Positions 1 through 9,977 are shown, numbered from the stretch's first letter. The stretch is DNA of 64,000 nt from Pseudomonas mangrovi (GCF_003052585.1 NZ_QASN01000006.1:124001-188000); one strand, 5' to 3'. The notes: generated by a model not told the origin, from the letters alone. Program-made: numbers and translations.

Positions 1-186
1 CAGCACGCCGGCCTGGCGGGCGAAGCTATTGAGCGCAACGTCCAGCTCGCCGGCCGGAATCTGGTATTCCTGCAGCGCCGCGGCGGCGCTCGCCATCGCC
101 GGCAGGGTCGCCAGCGGCAGGCAGAGGCTGAACAGGGCACCGCGCACGGCGCGGGCCAGTGAGTCCGGAGAGCGTTGAACAAACAT
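1..186 (-). CDS. TonB-dependent siderophore receptor, N-terminal fragment (runs off left edge)
   Basis: Only the first 62 codons lie in the window. They read as a signal peptide (basic start, hydrophobic stretch, alanine-rich cleavage region around residues 30-37) followed by the beginning of an STN domain (LQEYQIPAGELDVALNSF), the secretin/TonB N-terminal module of transducing outer-membrane receptors. Receptors with STN signal to a FecR-type anti-sigma factor, and a FecI/FecR pair lies just upstream in the same orientation, so this is probably the receptor of that surface-signalling system. The ligand cannot be told from this fragment. The start ATG ends at 186; no strong Shine-Dalgarno is visible. 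The 635-bp gap to fecR is filled mainly with REP-like repeats. Confidence 0.85.
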   Translation of the reverse strand, partial: MFVQRSPDSLARAVRGALFSLCLPLATLPAMASAAAALQEYQIPAGELDVALNSFARQAGVL

Positions 187-228
187 GCTTGATCCTTCGA
201 AAGCTGCGAAAAGAGGTTTGCGAAGGGG

Positions 229-268
229 AGGCCGAACGAGCGCGGAAAACCTGCAGAAATTTTTCCAA
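229..268 (-). promoter_or_regulatory. Candidate ECF (FecI-type) promoter for the TonB receptor
   Basis: Read on the minus strand, a GGAAAAATTTC element is followed after a short spacer by GTTTTCC and then CGCTCGTTCGG, about 45 bp before the receptor ATG. This arrangement resembles promoters of FecI-class sigma factors as I remember them. It is a pattern judgement only; no alignment was run. Confidence 0.35.
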
Positions 269-297
269 GAATCTCGCGGCACCCAGCACACCGAACC

Positions 298-340
298 CTC
301 CCTCACCCGCCTTCGGCACCCTCTCCCGACGGAGAGGGAA
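298..340. repeat. Half copy of the bipartite REP element (family A, right half, inverted)
   Basis: CCTCACCCGCCTTCGGCACC followed by a CTCTCCC/GGAGAG hairpin is the reverse complement of the right half of the bipartite elements at 8684, 33311, 36182 and 52936. No left half accompanies it here. Confidence 0.75.
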
Positions 341-385
341 AAGCGCGCGCGGCTCCGGCTTGGCATTCCGCACGGTGATCGTTCC

Positions 386-772
386 CACGCTCCGCGTCCG
401 CGAGCACGGAGCCCGGCGGATCTCCACACCGACGTAGGTTGGGCCGAGGCCCAACACAGGCGCCCTCTGCGCCCGCGCTCCGCGTGACACAGCCTGGGAC
501 GTATGCGTTGCCCGATGTGTTGGGCTTCGCTGCGCTCAGCACCAACCTACGACGCCCCCTTCCGGCGTAGGTTGGGCCGCAAGGCCCAACGCAGATACCC
601 TTTGCTCGTTCCCTTTATCGCTCCCACGCTGCGGGGGAACGCCGCCCCGGACGCTCTGCGTCCGCGAGCACGGAGCCCGGCGAATCTCCCTCCCGGCGGC
701 CCGCCGCTTCTCGCGCAGCCCAAGTGCAACGCCTCATGTGTTGGGCTTCGCTGCGCTCAGCGCCAACCTACG
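386..772. repeat. Cluster of REP family B elements and a related direct repeat
   Basis: Three GTAGGTTGGGC-type REP units occur: 434-456, a head-to-head pair at 517-590 (TTGGGCTTCGCTGCGCTCAG then GTAGGTTGGGCCGCAAGGCC), and 737-772. A second repeat, TCCGCGAGCACGGAGCCCGG, appears near 388-424 and again near 658-690. Each unit can form a hairpin through GGGCC/GGCCC. No convincing gene lies in the 187-821 interval. Confidence 0.8.
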
Positions 773-821
773 CCAGCCGGGGTAAACGCAGGCCCCCACG
801 CTCCGCTTGAGCATGCCGGCC

Positions 822-1769
822 TCAGGCCGGCTGCAGGGTCACCCACCAGCGGGTGCGATAGACCACCTGCACCGGCAACGTACGCGCCACCGCCGCCAGC
901 GCGCGCTCGCTGTCATCCAGCGGGAACACGCCGGAGATGCGCAGCCCGGCGATGGCCGGATCGCAGCGCAGCAGGCCGTGGCGCTGGCGCTCGAACTCGG
1001 CGACGAACTGGTCCAGACGCATGTCGCGCGCCACCAGCACGCCGTCCACCCAGCTGGCGCGCTCGCTCTCGGCAGGCTGTGGCGCCGTCACGCCGTGCGC
1101 GTCGAAGCGGGCCTGCCAGCCTTCTTCCACACGCTGCCGTCGACCGTCGGCGGGCCTGACCTCGACCGCACCGGCATAGACCGCAAGCTGCATGCCGTCC
1201 ACGTGCTGGCGCAGCAAAAGGCGCGAATCCAGCGCACGCAGGCTGCCGAAGTCGGTACTGACCAGCAACGGCCGCGGCGCGGCCTGGTTGCCGGTCTCCA
1301 GCAGAATCTCGCCCTGATACAGGCGCAGCAGGCGGCGCTCGCCTGCAAAGTCGATGTCCAGCGCGCTACCGGCATTCATGTGCAGCCGCCCGCCGCCGGG
1401 CAGCTCGAGCGAGCGTCGCTCGCCCACGCCGGTACGCAGATTGGCCAGCCAGGGCTGCACGACGTTGCCATTCGAGACGCCGAGCATTCCGGCGCCGCCG
1501 GCGGCGACCAGCAGCACCAGCGCCTTGAGTGCACGGCGGCGTTGCGGGTCATGTCGCGCGGCAGCCAGGGTGGCGTGACCAAGCGCTGCGGGAATCGCGG
1601 CAAAGCGCCCTTCCAGCGCATCCAGGCGCTGCCAGGCCAACTCATGTTCCGGGTGCTGCGCACGCCAGCTCTGGCAGGCGGCGAAGGTCTCGGCGGCGCA
1701 GGTGCCGGTCGCCAGGCACACGCGCCAGGCAATCGCCTGCTCGACCACCGCGTGGTCCAGCGCACTCAT
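822..1769 (-). CDS. fecR: FecR-family anti-sigma factor / surface-signalling regulator
   Basis: A 315-aa protein with an N-terminal DUF4880-like segment (EQAIAWRVCL), a single hydrophobic segment near residues 84-102, a central FecR domain and a C-terminal STN-interacting region containing LRISGVFPLDD. FecR proteins sit in the inner membrane, hold the cognate sigma factor and relay the ligand-bound state of the TonB receptor. The start ATG at 1769 overlaps the stop of the sigma factor gene by four bases (ATGA), showing translational coupling. A longer in-frame reading that fuses this frame with sequence antisense to fecI is an artefact. The receptor fragment at the left edge is the likely partner. 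Confidence 0.9.
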   Translation of the reverse strand: MSALDHAVVEQAIAWRVCLATGTCAAETFAACQSWRAQHPEHELAWQRLDALEGRFAAIPAALGHATLAAARHDPQRRRALKALVLLVAAGGAGMLGVSNGNVVQPWLANLRTGVGERRSLELPGGGRLHMNAGSALDIDFAGERRLLRLYQGEILLETGNQAAPRPLLVSTDFGSLRALDSRLLLRQHVDGMQLAVYAGAVEVRPADGRRQRVEEGWQARFDAHGVTAPQPAESERASWVDGVLVARDMRLDQFVAEFERQRHGLLRCDPAIAGLRISGVFPLDDSERALAAVARTLPVQVVYRTRWWVTLQPA

Positions 1770-2284
1770 GGGTACAGCGCCTTGTAGCAGTGGCTCAACG
1801 CCTGGGTCATGTACTGCTGGATCGAGCTGAGCGACAGGCCCATGCGCGTGGCGATCTGCGCGTAACTCAGGCCGTCCAGCTGGGCGAGCAGAAAGGCCTC
1901 GCGCACCCGCGGCCTGAGGCCGTCCAGCAGCCGGTCGATCTCCAGCAGCGTCTCCAGCATCAACTCGCGGGTCTCGGGGGACGGCACCTCGGCCACCGGC
2001 AGGTTGGCCAGCGCTTCCAGGTAGGCGCGCTCCAGGCTGGCGCGCCGGTAATGGTCGACCAGCAGCCCGCGCGCCACGGTGGCGAGAAACGCCCGTGGTT
2101 CGTGCAGCGACCGCGCCTGACGTTGGGTGAGCAACCGGACGAAGGTGTCCTGGGCCAGGTCCGCGGCGTTCTGCGGACAACCCAGGCGCTGCCGCAGCCA
2201 CCCCAGCAACCAGCCATGGTGACCGCGGTAGAGCTCGGCGATGGGAGACGCAGGCGGCAGCGACACGACGGGCCTCGATGACAT
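1766..2284 (-). CDS. fecI: FecI-family ECF sigma factor
   Basis: A 172-aa sigma-70 family protein with region 2 (AADLAQDTFVRL) and region 4 (helix-turn-helix around LDGLSYAQIATRMGLSLSS). Length and motifs fit iron-starvation ECF sigma factors that switch on one TonB receptor gene. It is the first gene of a fecI-fecR pair in the same direction as the receptor fragment. The sequence just upstream (2286-2320) holds an AT-rich imperfect palindrome containing GCAAAT, which could be a degenerate Fur box, but the match is too poor to annotate. The sigma factor's own promoter is not resolved. Confidence 0.92.
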   Translation of the reverse strand: MSSRPVVSLPPASPIAELYRGHHGWLLGWLRQRLGCPQNAADLAQDTFVRLLTQRQARSLHEPRAFLATVARGLLVDHYRRASLERAYLEALANLPVAEVPSPETRELMLETLLEIDRLLDGLRPRVREAFLLAQLDGLSYAQIATRMGLSLSSIQQYMTQALSHCYKALYP

Positions 2285-2347
2285 TCGAATGCAAATAGGA
2301 AATAGATGCAGTTGCGAATGCTGTCATGCGACCGCCCGGGCATGCAA

Positions 2348-2573
2348 GTTCGACGTGTGCTCGCAGGCGCAGGAGCGACGGCGCAATGCGCTGCGCCTAT
2401 TTCGCCCTACGGTGGGTTCCCGGCTGCGCGACGCTGGAGCGTCGAAGGCTGCATTCCCACGTAGAGCTTGTGAACGAGCACGTTCGACGCGTGCTCGCAG
2501 GCCGGGACAACGGCGCAATGCGCTGCGCTTATTGCGCCCTACGGATGGTTGCCGACGATGCGCCGCTGGAGAG
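2348..2573 (+). repeat. Two direct copies of a ~93-bp element containing a REP hairpin (family C)
   Basis: The segment 2348-2440 (GTTCGACGTGTGCTCGCAGG through CGCTGGAGCG) is repeated with moderate divergence at 2481-2573. Each copy carries GGCGCAATGCGCTGCGC followed by CGCCCTACGG, a hairpin unit of Pseudomonas REP type. The interval 2285-2653 has no credible gene. Confidence 0.7.
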
Positions 2574-2653
2574 TGTCAGCAGAGCTCGGTTAGGCTCCGA
2601 ACCTAACCCGCCCGCCAACGTTCATAGCTCTACCAAGCAGCCAAGGTGGATTC

Positions 2654-3670
2654 ATGGATCTGGTCGTTTCCCGCCCGGAAGGGCTCTACTGCCCGCCCGG
2701 TGATTTCTACATCGACCCCTGGCGGCCGGTGCAGCGGGCGGTGATCACCCATGCGCATGGCGACCACGCCCGGCGTGGCAATACGCGCTATCTCGCGGCG
2801 GCACCCGGTGAAGGCATCCTGCGTTCGCGGCTGGGCGAGGACATTCAGCTGCAGACGCTGGCCTACGGCGAGCGGCTCGATCATCACGGCGTGACCCTGA
2901 GCTTTCACCCCGCCGGCCACGTGCTCGGCTCGGCCCAGGTGCGCCTGGAATACCAGGGCGAGGTCTGGGTCGCTTCCGGTGACTACAAGGTCGAGCCGGA
3001 TGGCACCTGCGCGCCCTTCGAGCCGGTGCGCTGCCACACCTTCATCACCGAATCGACCTTCGGCCTGCCGATCTATCGCTGGCCGGCGCAGGCCGAGATC
3101 TTCGCCGGCATCGATGCCTGGTGGCGCGCCAACGCCGCCGCCGGGCGCGCCAGCGTGCTGTTCGCCTATGCCTTCGGCAAGGCCCAGCGCATCCTGCATG
3201 GCATCGACGAGAGCATCGGGCCGATCCTGGTACACGGCGCGGTCGAGCCGCTGAACGAGGTCTATCGCGCCGGCGGGGTGCGCATCCCTGCCACCCACTA
3301 CGCCGGTGACTTCAAGAAGACCGATCCGGCGCTGCGCCAGGCGCTGGTCGTCGCCCCGCCGTCGGCCGGCGGCAGCACCTGGATGCGCCGCTTCGGCGAC
3401 TACAGCGATGCCTTCGCCAGCGGCTGGATGCTGCTGCGCGGCACCCGTCGGCGGCGCGGGGTGGATCGTGGTTTCGCCCTCTCCGACCACGCCGACTGGC
3501 CCGGCCTGCTCTGGGCCATCGAGCAGACCGGCGCCGAGCGGGTGATGGTCACCCATGGGCAGGTCAACGTGCTGGTGCGCCATCTGCGCGAGCAGGGTCT
3601 CGATGCCCGCGGGTTCGAGACCGAATACGGCGACGAGGACGACACCGCCGAGCCGCAGGTCTCCGCATGA
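2654..3670 (+). CDS. Ligase-associated DNA exonuclease (metallo-beta-lactamase fold)
   Basis: A 338-aa member of the MBL-fold nucleases related to SNM1/CPSF73. The metal site is visible as H33-x-H35-x-D37-H38, and later metal-binding motifs appear as GHVLGSAQ near residue 90 and SDHAD near residue 280. Proteins of this kind that neighbour an ATP-dependent ligase are known as ligase-associated exonucleases and are thought to trim DNA ends before ligation. It is the first gene of a four-gene operon and its stop overlaps the ligase start by four bases. The upstream 369 bp contain only repeats, so the operon promoter must lie there. Confidence 0.88.
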   Translation: MDLVVSRPEGLYCPPGDFYIDPWRPVQRAVITHAHGDHARRGNTRYLAAAPGEGILRSRLGEDIQLQTLAYGERLDHHGVTLSFHPAGHVLGSAQVRLEYQGEVWVASGDYKVEPDGTCAPFEPVRCHTFITESTFGLPIYRWPAQAEIFAGIDAWWRANAAAGRASVLFAYAFGKAQRILHGIDESIGPILVHGAVEPLNEVYRAGGVRIPATHYAGDFKKTDPALRQALVVAPPSAGGSTWMRRFGDYSDAFASGWMLLRGTRRRRGVDRGFALSDHADWPGLLWAIEQTGAERVMVTHGQVNVLVRHLREQGLDARGFETEYGDEDDTAEPQVSA

Positions 3671-5325
3671 AGGCCTTCGCCGAACTCTACGCGCAGCTGG
3701 ATGCGACCACCTCGAGCAACGCCAAGCTGCAGGCGATGCAGGACTACTTTGCCCAGGCAGCACCTGCCGACGCCGCCTGGGCGGTGTACTTCCTCGCCGG
3801 CGGGCGGCCGCGCCAGGTCGTACCGACGAAAATCCTCCGCGAACTGGCGACCCGCCTGTCCGGCCTCTCCGACTGGCTGTTCGAGGAGAGCTACCAGGCC
3901 GTCGGCGATCTGGCCGAGACCATCGCCCTGCTGATCCCCGAATCGCCCCACGCTTGCGCGGAAGGCCTGGCCTGGTGGCTGGAAGAACAGCTGCTGCCGC
4001 TGCGCGGCCTGCCACCGGAAGAGCTGGCCGCGCGTCTGCCGCCGCTGTGGGCGCAGCTGGATCAGCAGAGCCTGATGGTCAGCCTCAAGCTGCTCACCGG
4101 GGCCTTTCGCGTCGGCGTCTCCAAGCTGCTGGTGACCCGTGCGCTGGCGAACCTGGCGCAGGTCGATGCCAAGCGCGTCGCCCAGCGCATGGTGGGCTAC
4201 ACCGACCTGTCGCACCGGCCCAGCGCGCCGCGTTATCTGTCACTGATCGCGCCGGAGTCGGATGAAGAACACGCCCAGCGCGGCGGCCAGCCCTACCCGT
4301 TCTTTCTCGCCCATCCGCTGCAGCAGCCGCTGGAGCAGTTCGACGCGCAGCTCGGCCCGGCCAGCGACTGGCTGGTGGAGTGGAAGTGGGACGGCATCCG
4401 CGCGCAACTGGTGAAGCGCGACGGCCGCCACTGGCTATGGTCGCGCGGCGAGGAGCTGATCACCGAGCGCTTCCCCGAGCTGCAGGCGCTGGCCGATGCG
4501 CTGCCCGATGGCTGCGTGCTCGACGGCGAGCTGGTGGTCTGGAAACAGCCCGAACCAGGCAGCGATGCGCTGTTCGGCATCCAGCCGTTCGCCCTGCTGC
4601 AGCAGCGCATCGGCCGCAAGACCCTGAGCAGGAAGCTGCTCGAGGAAGTGCCGGCGGCGCTGCTGGCCTACGACCTGCTCGAATGGCGCGGCGAGGACTG
4701 GCGCAAACGCCCGCAGGACGAACGCCGCGCACGCCTCGAGATGCTGGTGGCCGAGATCGGCGATGCCCATCTGCACCTGTCGCCGCAGATCACCGGCAGC
4801 AACTGGCAGGACCTCGCCCGCCAGCGCGAAGCCTCCCGCGACCTGGGCGTGGAAGGCATGATGCTCAAGCGCCGCGACTCGCTGTACGGCGTCGGCCGCA
4901 CCCGCGACCTGGGCCTGTGGTGGAAATGGAAGATCGACCCCTTCAGCGTCGATGCGGTGCTGATCTATGCCCAGCGCGGACATGGCCGCCGCGCCAGTCT
5001 GTATACCGATTACACCTTCGCCGTGTGGGACGACTCCGCCCCCGGCGAGCGCGTGCTGGTGCCCTTCGCCAAGGCCTATTCCGGGCTCACGGATGAAGAG
5101 ATGCGCAAGGTCGACGCGATCATCCGCAAGACCACGGTAGAGAAGTTCGGCCCGGTGCGCAGCGTGACCCCGACCCTGGTGTTCGAGCTGGGCTTCGAAG
5201 GCATCGCCCTGTCGAAACGGCACAAGAGCGGCGTGGCAGTGCGCTTTCCGCGGATGCTGCGCTGGCGCACCGACAAATCCGTGGAGGATGCCGACACCCT
5301 GGCCACGCTACAGGGCCTGCTCTGA
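3667..5325 (+). CDS. ATP-dependent DNA ligase (Lhr-cassette type)
   Basis: A 552-aa single-subunit ligase. The adenylation motif [10 protein letters not shown] places the nucleotidyl lysine at K240, followed by motif IIIa/IV-like segments ([21 protein letters not shown]) and motif V (WWKWKIDP). The N-terminal 200 residues form the DNA-binding domain of bacterial LigB/C-like enzymes. It seals nicks using ATP, in contrast to the housekeeping NAD-dependent LigA. It lies between the exonuclease (4-bp overlap) and the helicase (1-bp overlap), so the encoded proteins probably act in one repair pathway. Confidence 0.92.
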   Translation: MKAFAELYAQLDATTSSNAKLQAMQDYFAQAAPADAAWAVYFLAGGRPRQVVPTKILRELATRLSGLSDWLFEESYQAVGDLAETIALLIPESPHACAEGLAWWLEEQLLPLRGLPPEELAARLPPLWAQLDQQSLMVSLKLLTGAFRVGVSKLLVTRALANLAQVDAKRVAQRMVGYTDLSHRPSAPRYLSLIAPESDEEHAQRGGQPYPFFLAHPLQQPLEQFDAQLGPASDWLVEWKWDGIRAQLVKRDGRHWLWSRGEELITERFPELQALADALPDGCVLDGELVVWKQPEPGSDALFGIQPFALLQQRIGRKTLSRKLLEEVPAALLAYDLLEWRGEDWRKRPQDERRARLEMLVAEIGDAHLHLSPQITGSNWQDLARQREASRDLGVEGMMLKRRDSLYGVGRTRDLGLWWKWKIDPFSVDAVLIYAQRGHGRRASLYTDYTFAVWDDSAPGERVLVPFAKAYSGLTDEEMRKVDAIIRKTTVEKFGPVRSVTPTLVFELGFEGIALSKRHKSGVAVRFPRMLRWRTDKSVEDADTLATLQGLL

Positions 5326-7931
5326 TGGCGCGTGCACCCTGCCCGTCGAGTCTCTGGTTTGCCAGTCGCGGCTGGAAACCCTTCGCCTTCCAGAAGGAGG
5401 TCTGGCAGGCGCTGCACGACGGCGACTCGGGTCTGTTGCATGCGTCCACCGGCGCCGGCAAGACCTACGCCGTCTGGTTCGCCGCGCTGGATCGCTTCGC
5501 CCAGATGCCCGCCATCGGCACCGCAGCGCCGCCCCGCCGAACATCGCCCCCCGCCCCGCTGACGGTGCTGTGGATCACCCCGATGCGCGCCCTGGCCGCC
5601 GACACCGCGCGCGCCCTGCAGGCGCCGCTGGATGATCTGCAGATCAACTGGAGCATCGGCCAGCGCACCGGCGACACCGGCAGCGCCGAACGCGCGCGGC
5701 AGGGCCGGCGGCTGCCCAGCGCGCTGATCACCACGCCGGAAAGCCTGACCCTGCTGCTGACCCGTGCGGACGCCCGCGAAGCCTTCGCCCACCTGAGCAT
5801 GGTCGTGGTGGACGAATGGCACGAACTGCTCGGCAACAAGCGCGGCGTGCAGCTGCAACTGGCCCTGGCGCGGCTGCACCTGTGGAACCCGCAACTGCTG
5901 GTCTGGGGCCTGTCCGCCACCCTGGGCAATCTTGCGCACGCGCAGCAGGTGCTGATGCCGGCCGGACGTCTGGTGCAGGGCAAGCTGCCGAAGGATCTGC
6001 GCATCGACACCTTGCTGCCGCCGGGCCTCGAACGCTTCCCCTGGGCCGGGCACCTGGGCCTGCGCATGCTGCCGCAGGTGGTCGCCGAGCTGGACGCCAG
6101 CAGCACCGCGCTGGTGTTCACCAACACCCGCTCGCAGGCGGAGATCTGGTACCAGGCACTGCTCGACGCGCGCCCGGACTGGGCCGGGCTGATCGCCCTG
6201 CATCACGGCTCGCTGTCGCGCGAGGTGCGCGACTGGGTCGAGCTGGCGCTCAAGGAAGGCCGGCTCAAGGCGGTGGTCTGCACCTCCAGCCTGGATCTGG
6301 GGGTGGACTTTCTGCCGGTGGAGCGGGTGCTGCAGATCGGCTCGCCCAAGGGTGTCGCCCGATTGATGCAGCGCGCCGGTCGTTCCGGCCACGCGCCTGG
6401 CCGACCGTCCCGCGCCACCCTGGTGCCGACCCACAGCCTGGAGCTGCTGGAGGCAGCCGCCGCACAAACCGCCGTGGCCGAGCGCAAGGTCGAGGCGCGG
6501 CTGTCGCCGGAAAAACCCCTCGATGTACTGGTCCAGCATCTGGTCAGCATGGCGCTGGCTGGCGGCTTCTTCGCCGAGGCGATGCTGGCCGAGGTGCGCA
6601 GTGCCTGGGCCTATCGCGAGCTGAGCGATGAAGAATGGCAATGGGCACTGGCGTTCATCCGCCACGGCGGCCACTCGCTGACCGCCTACCCCGACTATCG
6701 CCGCGCCGAGCCGGATGCCGACGGCCTCTGGCAGGTGCCGGACGCGCGCCTGGCGCGGCGCCATCGCATGAGCATCGGCACCATCGTCAGCGATGCCAGC
6801 CTGGCGGTTAGGTACTGGACCAGGGGCGGTGCTGGCGGCTCGCTCGGCAGCGTCGAGGAAGGCTTCATCGCCCGCCTGCGTCCCGGCGATGTGTTCCTCT
6901 TCGCCGGTCGGCCGCTGGAACTGGTGCGGGTGGAAAACATGACCGTGTTCGTCCGCCGCGCCACCAGCAAAAAGGCCGCCATCCCGCGCTGGAACGGCGG
7001 GCGCATGCCGCTGTCCAGCGAGCTGGCCGACGCGGTACTGGTCAAGCTCGACGCCGCCGCGCGCGACGACTACGCCAGCGCCGAGATGCGCCTGCTGCGG
7101 CCGCTGCTGGAGGTACAGCAGCAGTGGTCCGCGCTGCCCGGCGAAAGCACCCTGCTAGCCGAGGTGTTGAAGTCCCGCGAAGGCTGGCACCTGTTCCTCT
7201 ACCCCTTCGCCGGGCGCTCGGTACACCTGGGCCTCGCCAGTCTGCTGGCCTGGCGCCTGGCACGCAGCCAGCCGCTGAGCTTCTCCATCGCGGTCAACGA
7301 CTACGGCCTTGAACTGCTGTGCGCCAGCCCGGTGGATTTTGCCGAGACGCTGCCCGCGGCGCTGGCGGCCAGTGACGAACTGCTCAACGAGATACTCGCC
7401 AGCCTGAATGCCGGCGAGCTGGCGCGGCGACGCTTTCGCGAGATCGCCCGGATCGCCGGGTTGGTCTTTACCGGCTACCCCGGCGCGCCCAAGAGCACTC
7501 GCCAGCTGCAGGCCTCCAGCGGCCTGTTCTTCGACGTATTCCAGCAGCACGATCCGGGCAACCTGCTGCTGAGCCAGGCGCAGCAGGAAGTGCTGCGTCA
7601 GGAGCTGGACGTGCAGCGCCTGCAGCAGACCCTGCAACGACTGCAGGCGCTGCAGCTGGATATACGGCCGATCAAACGCGCCACGCCCTTCGCCTTTCCG
7701 CTGCTGGTCGAGCGCTTTCGCGAAAGCCTCAGTTCGGAGAAACTCGCCGAACGCATCAAGCGCATGGTCGCCGACCTGGAAAAGGCTGCCGGCCCCGGCG
7801 GCTATCAGACGGACGCGCCGGGCTTTGCCATCGATGACGAGCGCCCGATGCCGCGCAAACGCACCCCGCGCCAGGGCAAGGACGGCAAACCGCGCCCACC
7901 GAAGCACCGACCGCAGAAGAAGACCCTGTGA
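5325..7931 (+). CDS. Ligase-associated DEXH-box helicase (Lhr-core type)
   Basis: An 868-aa superfamily 2 helicase. Walker A is ASTGAGKT at residues 40-47, the DExH box is DEWH at 163-166, SAT motif III follows (GLSATLG), and motif VI is [11 protein letters not shown]. The length fits Lhr-core proteins, which have a winged-helix/Lhr domain after the two RecA lobes and unwind 3'-tailed duplexes. The C-terminus is strongly basic and proline-rich. The start overlaps the ligase stop by one base and the stop overlaps the PdeM start, so translation of all four genes is likely coupled. Confidence 0.93.
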   Translation: MARAPCPSSLWFASRGWKPFAFQKEVWQALHDGDSGLLHASTGAGKTYAVWFAALDRFAQMPAIGTAAPPRRTSPPAPLTVLWITPMRALAADTARALQAPLDDLQINWSIGQRTGDTGSAERARQGRRLPSALITTPESLTLLLTRADAREAFAHLSMVVVDEWHELLGNKRGVQLQLALARLHLWNPQLLVWGLSATLGNLAHAQQVLMPAGRLVQGKLPKDLRIDTLLPPGLERFPWAGHLGLRMLPQVVAELDASSTALVFTNTRSQAEIWYQALLDARPDWAGLIALHHGSLSREVRDWVELALKEGRLKAVVCTSSLDLGVDFLPVERVLQIGSPKGVARLMQRAGRSGHAPGRPSRATLVPTHSLELLEAAAAQTAVAERKVEARLSPEKPLDVLVQHLVSMALAGGFFAEAMLAEVRSAWAYRELSDEEWQWALAFIRHGGHSLTAYPDYRRAEPDADGLWQVPDARLARRHRMSIGTIVSDASLAVRYWTRGGAGGSLGSVEEGFIARLRPGDVFLFAGRPLELVRVENMTVFVRRATSKKAAIPRWNGGRMPLSSELADAVLVKLDAAARDDYASAEMRLLRPLLEVQQQWSALPGESTLLAEVLKSREGWHLFLYPFAGRSVHLGLASLLAWRLARSQPLSFSIAVNDYGLELLCASPVDFAETLPAALAASDELLNEILASLNAGELARRRFREIARIAGLVFTGYPGAPKSTRQLQASSGLFFDVFQQHDPGNLLLSQAQQEVLRQELDVQRLQQTLQRLQALQLDIRPIKRATPFAFPLLVERFRESLSSEKLAERIKRMVADLEKAAGPGGYQTDAPGFAIDDERPMPRKRTPRQGKDGKPRPPKHRPQKKTL

Positions 7932-8641
7932 ACAGCGAATATCCGCGCGGCGAGGCTGCTGTGCCCGCCTCACATCCCCGTCACCTGCCGGTGCAGCTGG
8001 CCGGCGCCGAACTCTGGCTGCTGGCGGACAAGGCCATCTGGTGGCCGGCGATGCAGGCACTGCTGGTCGCCGACATCCACTTCGGCAAGGCCGCGACCTA
8101 CCGCGCCCTCGGCCAGCCCGTCCCGCAAGGCACCACGGCCGATAATCTGCAGCGACTGGATGCGCTGCTGCAGCGCTTTGCCTGCCAGCGGCTGATCTTC
8201 CTCGGCGACTTTCTGCATGCGCCCGAAGCGCAGACCCCCGCGACGCTGAACGCCCTCGGCGACTGGCGCGCGCGGCATCCTGCACTGGCCGTCACCCTGG
8301 TGCGCGGCAACCACGACAAACGCGCCGGCGACCCGCCCACCGAGCTGGGCATCGAAGTAGTGACGGAGCCGTTGCTGCTCGGCCCCTTCGCGCTGCAACA
8401 CGAGCCGCGGCCGCATCCCACGCGCCCGGTGCTCGCCGGTCACCTGCATCCGGCCTACCAGCTGCGTGGGCGCGGACGACAGAGCCTGCGTCTGCCCTGC
8501 TTCGTACTGAGCGATGGCGTCAGCCTGCTGCCCGCGTTCGGCAGCTTCACCGGCGCAATGAACCAGCGCGCCGAGCCTGGCCAGCGCATCTTCGTGGTCG
8601 GGGATGGCGGGGTCTGGGCGGTGGCGCAAGGCAAGGAATAA
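7928..8641 (+). CDS. pdeM: Ligase-associated metallophosphoesterase PdeM
   Basis: A 237-aa calcineurin-like phosphoesterase with the full metal-binding set: D49-x-H51, GDFLH at 93-97, GNHD at 127-130 and GHLHP at 171-175. It matches the ligase-associated DNA damage response endonuclease family. It begins with GTG inside the helicase stop (GTGA overlap). As the last gene of exonuclease-ligase-helicase-phosphoesterase it completes the bacterial Lhr cassette, thought to process damaged or branched DNA. No clear terminator is seen; a bipartite REP element starts 43 bp downstream. Confidence 0.9.
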   Translation: MNSEYPRGEAAVPASHPRHLPVQLAGAELWLLADKAIWWPAMQALLVADIHFGKAATYRALGQPVPQGTTADNLQRLDALLQRFACQRLIFLGDFLHAPEAQTPATLNALGDWRARHPALAVTLVRGNHDKRAGDPPTELGIEVVTEPLLLGPFALQHEPRPHPTRPVLAGHLHPAYQLRGRGRQSLRLPCFVLSDGVSLLPAFGSFTGAMNQRAEPGQRIFVVGDGGVWAVAQGKE

Positions 8642-8683
8642 ACAGCGCCGAACGCTTCTCTGCCGGCACCCTGCAGCCCCACT

Positions 8684-8810
8684 CATCCCTCATTCGACGC
8701 TGCGCGCCACCTTCTCCCGGAGGGAGAAGGACAGCTGTGGGGCGATGGCGCGGTGTGGGGTTTCGCATCTCCCACCGGGAGAGGGTGCCGAAGGCGGGTG
8801 AGGGATGGTT
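8684..8810. repeat. Bipartite REP element, copy 1 (family A)
   Basis: It starts with CATCCCTCATTCGACGCTGC and ends with GGCGGGTGAGGGATGG, so its ends are inverted copies of CCATCCCTCA. Two internal hairpins, CTTCTCCCGGAGGGAGAAG and CTCCCACCGGGAG, divide it into a left and a right half. It lies between the convergent 3' ends of pdeM and the DUF1810 gene. Confidence 0.85.
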
Positions 8811-8830
8811 CAAACGACTCGCAGGCTTCC

Positions 8831-8955
8831 GTAGGCTGGATGGTCGAAGCCATCCAGCATCCTGCGGCGGCAACCAACCCCCGGCGATCGCTCCAGGTCC
8901 GGAGCGCGTCCGTTATTCGTAGGGTGGACAAGGCGCAGCCTTGTCCACCAGCGTG
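8831..8955. repeat. Two further short REP-like hairpins
   Basis: GTAGGCTGGATGGTCGAAGC with CCATCCAGC (8831-8862) and GTAGGGTGGACAAGGCGCAG with CTTGTCCACC (about 8920-8953) are two stem-loop units of the GTAGG(C/G)TGGA kind common in Pseudomonas intergenic DNA. Together with copy 1 they fill most of the 390-bp gap before the DUF1810 gene. Confidence 0.65.
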
Positions 8956-9031
8956 CGATGACGCCACGCGCCAACCTGGATAGATCGCTCACGTCAGGTG
9001 TCCGGATGCAGAGGCCTGCGGCAAGCGCGGC

Positions 9032-9469
9032 TCAGATGCTGCCTTCCGGCCCCAGGCGCTTGAGGGTCGCAAGATCGACCTCGCCGTCGTAGAAGGCCAC
9101 CAGCACTTCGCTGAACAACGCCTGCGACGGATCGGCCGCGTGGAACAGCGTCATGCTCGAGCGCAGCTTGAGATCATCCGGGGCGCCCATGATCTGCCGC
9201 GCACTGCGCCCGCGGTGGGCGAGCAGCGCGCCGGCACATTCCTGCAGGCGCGGCCCCAGCAGCGGATGCGCGACATAGGCGCGCGCCTCCGCCAGATCGA
9301 CGATGCCGTAGTGCTGCGCCATCTCGCTATGGCCCAGGCCACGCAACTGCGGGAACACGTACCAGATCCAGTGACTGCGCTTCTGTCCCGCCTGCAGCTC
9401 GCCCAGCGCACGCTGGTAATCGCGTTGCTGGGCGACGACGAAGCGCTCCAGGTCATACGCAAGGTTCAT
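9032..9469 (-). CDS. DUF1810 family protein
   Basis: A 145-aa soluble protein with the DUF1810 hallmarks SHWIWYVFPQLRGLG near residue 32 and LKLRSSMTLF near residue 102. The biochemical role of DUF1810 is not established to my knowledge. The start at 9469 was chosen because the homologous region begins at MNLAYDLERF and because ATGA overlaps the stop of the preceding gene by four bases; a 57-residue upstream extension lacks family similarity. It is cotranscribed with the small membrane protein gene to its right. Confidence 0.85.
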   Translation of the reverse strand: MNLAYDLERFVVAQQRDYQRALGELQAGQKRSHWIWYVFPQLRGLGHSEMAQHYGIVDLAEARAYVAHPLLGPRLQECAGALLAHRGRSARQIMGAPDDLKLRSSMTLFHAADPSQALFSEVLVAFYDGEVDLATLKRLGPEGSI

Positions 9470-9810
9470 CTCAGGGGGGTGTGCAGATGGCTTTCGTGGC
9501 CCATCGGTACACTGTCGGGCAAACGCTTCTGGCCGTCGAAATCGAAGCTGCGTGATTCGGAATCCAGCGGCATGTGGGCGTAACGCGCCTTGTCGGGCGA
9601 CTGCGCCTGCTTCTCCTGGAGCATGCGTTTGAGCTCGCACTGCCCCGTCGCGCCGCGCGCCACGAGCAACCCGCCCACCGCGGCACCGATGAAACCGAGC
9701 AGTCCGCCACGACTGAGACCGGCACCGAGCAACGCCAGGCCTCCACCCAGCGAGGCACTGCGTTCGAGGCCGTGGACATTGGTTTTCGATGGATCGATGA
9801 GTGTTTTCAT
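9466..9810 (-). CDS. Small membrane protein, DUF2892/YgaP-like
   Basis: A 114-aa protein. Residues 8-60 resemble the DUF2892 (YgaP membrane) module: N-V-x-G-x-E-R at the start, then two glycine-rich hydrophobic segments, ending in a GQCELKRML segment. The C-terminal half is hydrophilic with no recognised motif. The start at MKTLIDPSKT was preferred over a 46-residue upstream extension. Its stop overlaps the DUF1810 start, so the two are translationally coupled. Function unknown. Confidence 0.65.
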   Translation of the reverse strand: MKTLIDPSKTNVHGLERSASLGGGLALLGAGLSRGGLLGFIGAAVGGLLVARGATGQCELKRMLQEKQAQSPDKARYAHMPLDSESRSFDFDGQKRLPDSVPMGHESHLHTPLR

Positions 9811-9977
9811 GGGGATTTTTCCATAGGGATGACGATTCAGCTGACCGATGCCGGCGGCAGAACGTTCAAGCGAGCCGGCGCTGTCTCCGACGGCCGCGAC
9901 ATCCGGCAACGCCTGCGGCGAAACCTGCGGCGACAGCAGGGGTCGCAAACTGTCACAGCCCCCGCCCGGAGAATCCC

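Noticed and set aside
2286..2320. Possible Fur box upstream of fecI
   Set aside because: Only GCAAAT and a weak partial palindrome match; too far from the consensus to annotate.
822..2327. A single 501-codon frame spanning fecR and the fecI region
   Set aside because: The right part is antisense-frame or shifted sequence over fecI; motif evidence supports two separate overlapping genes.
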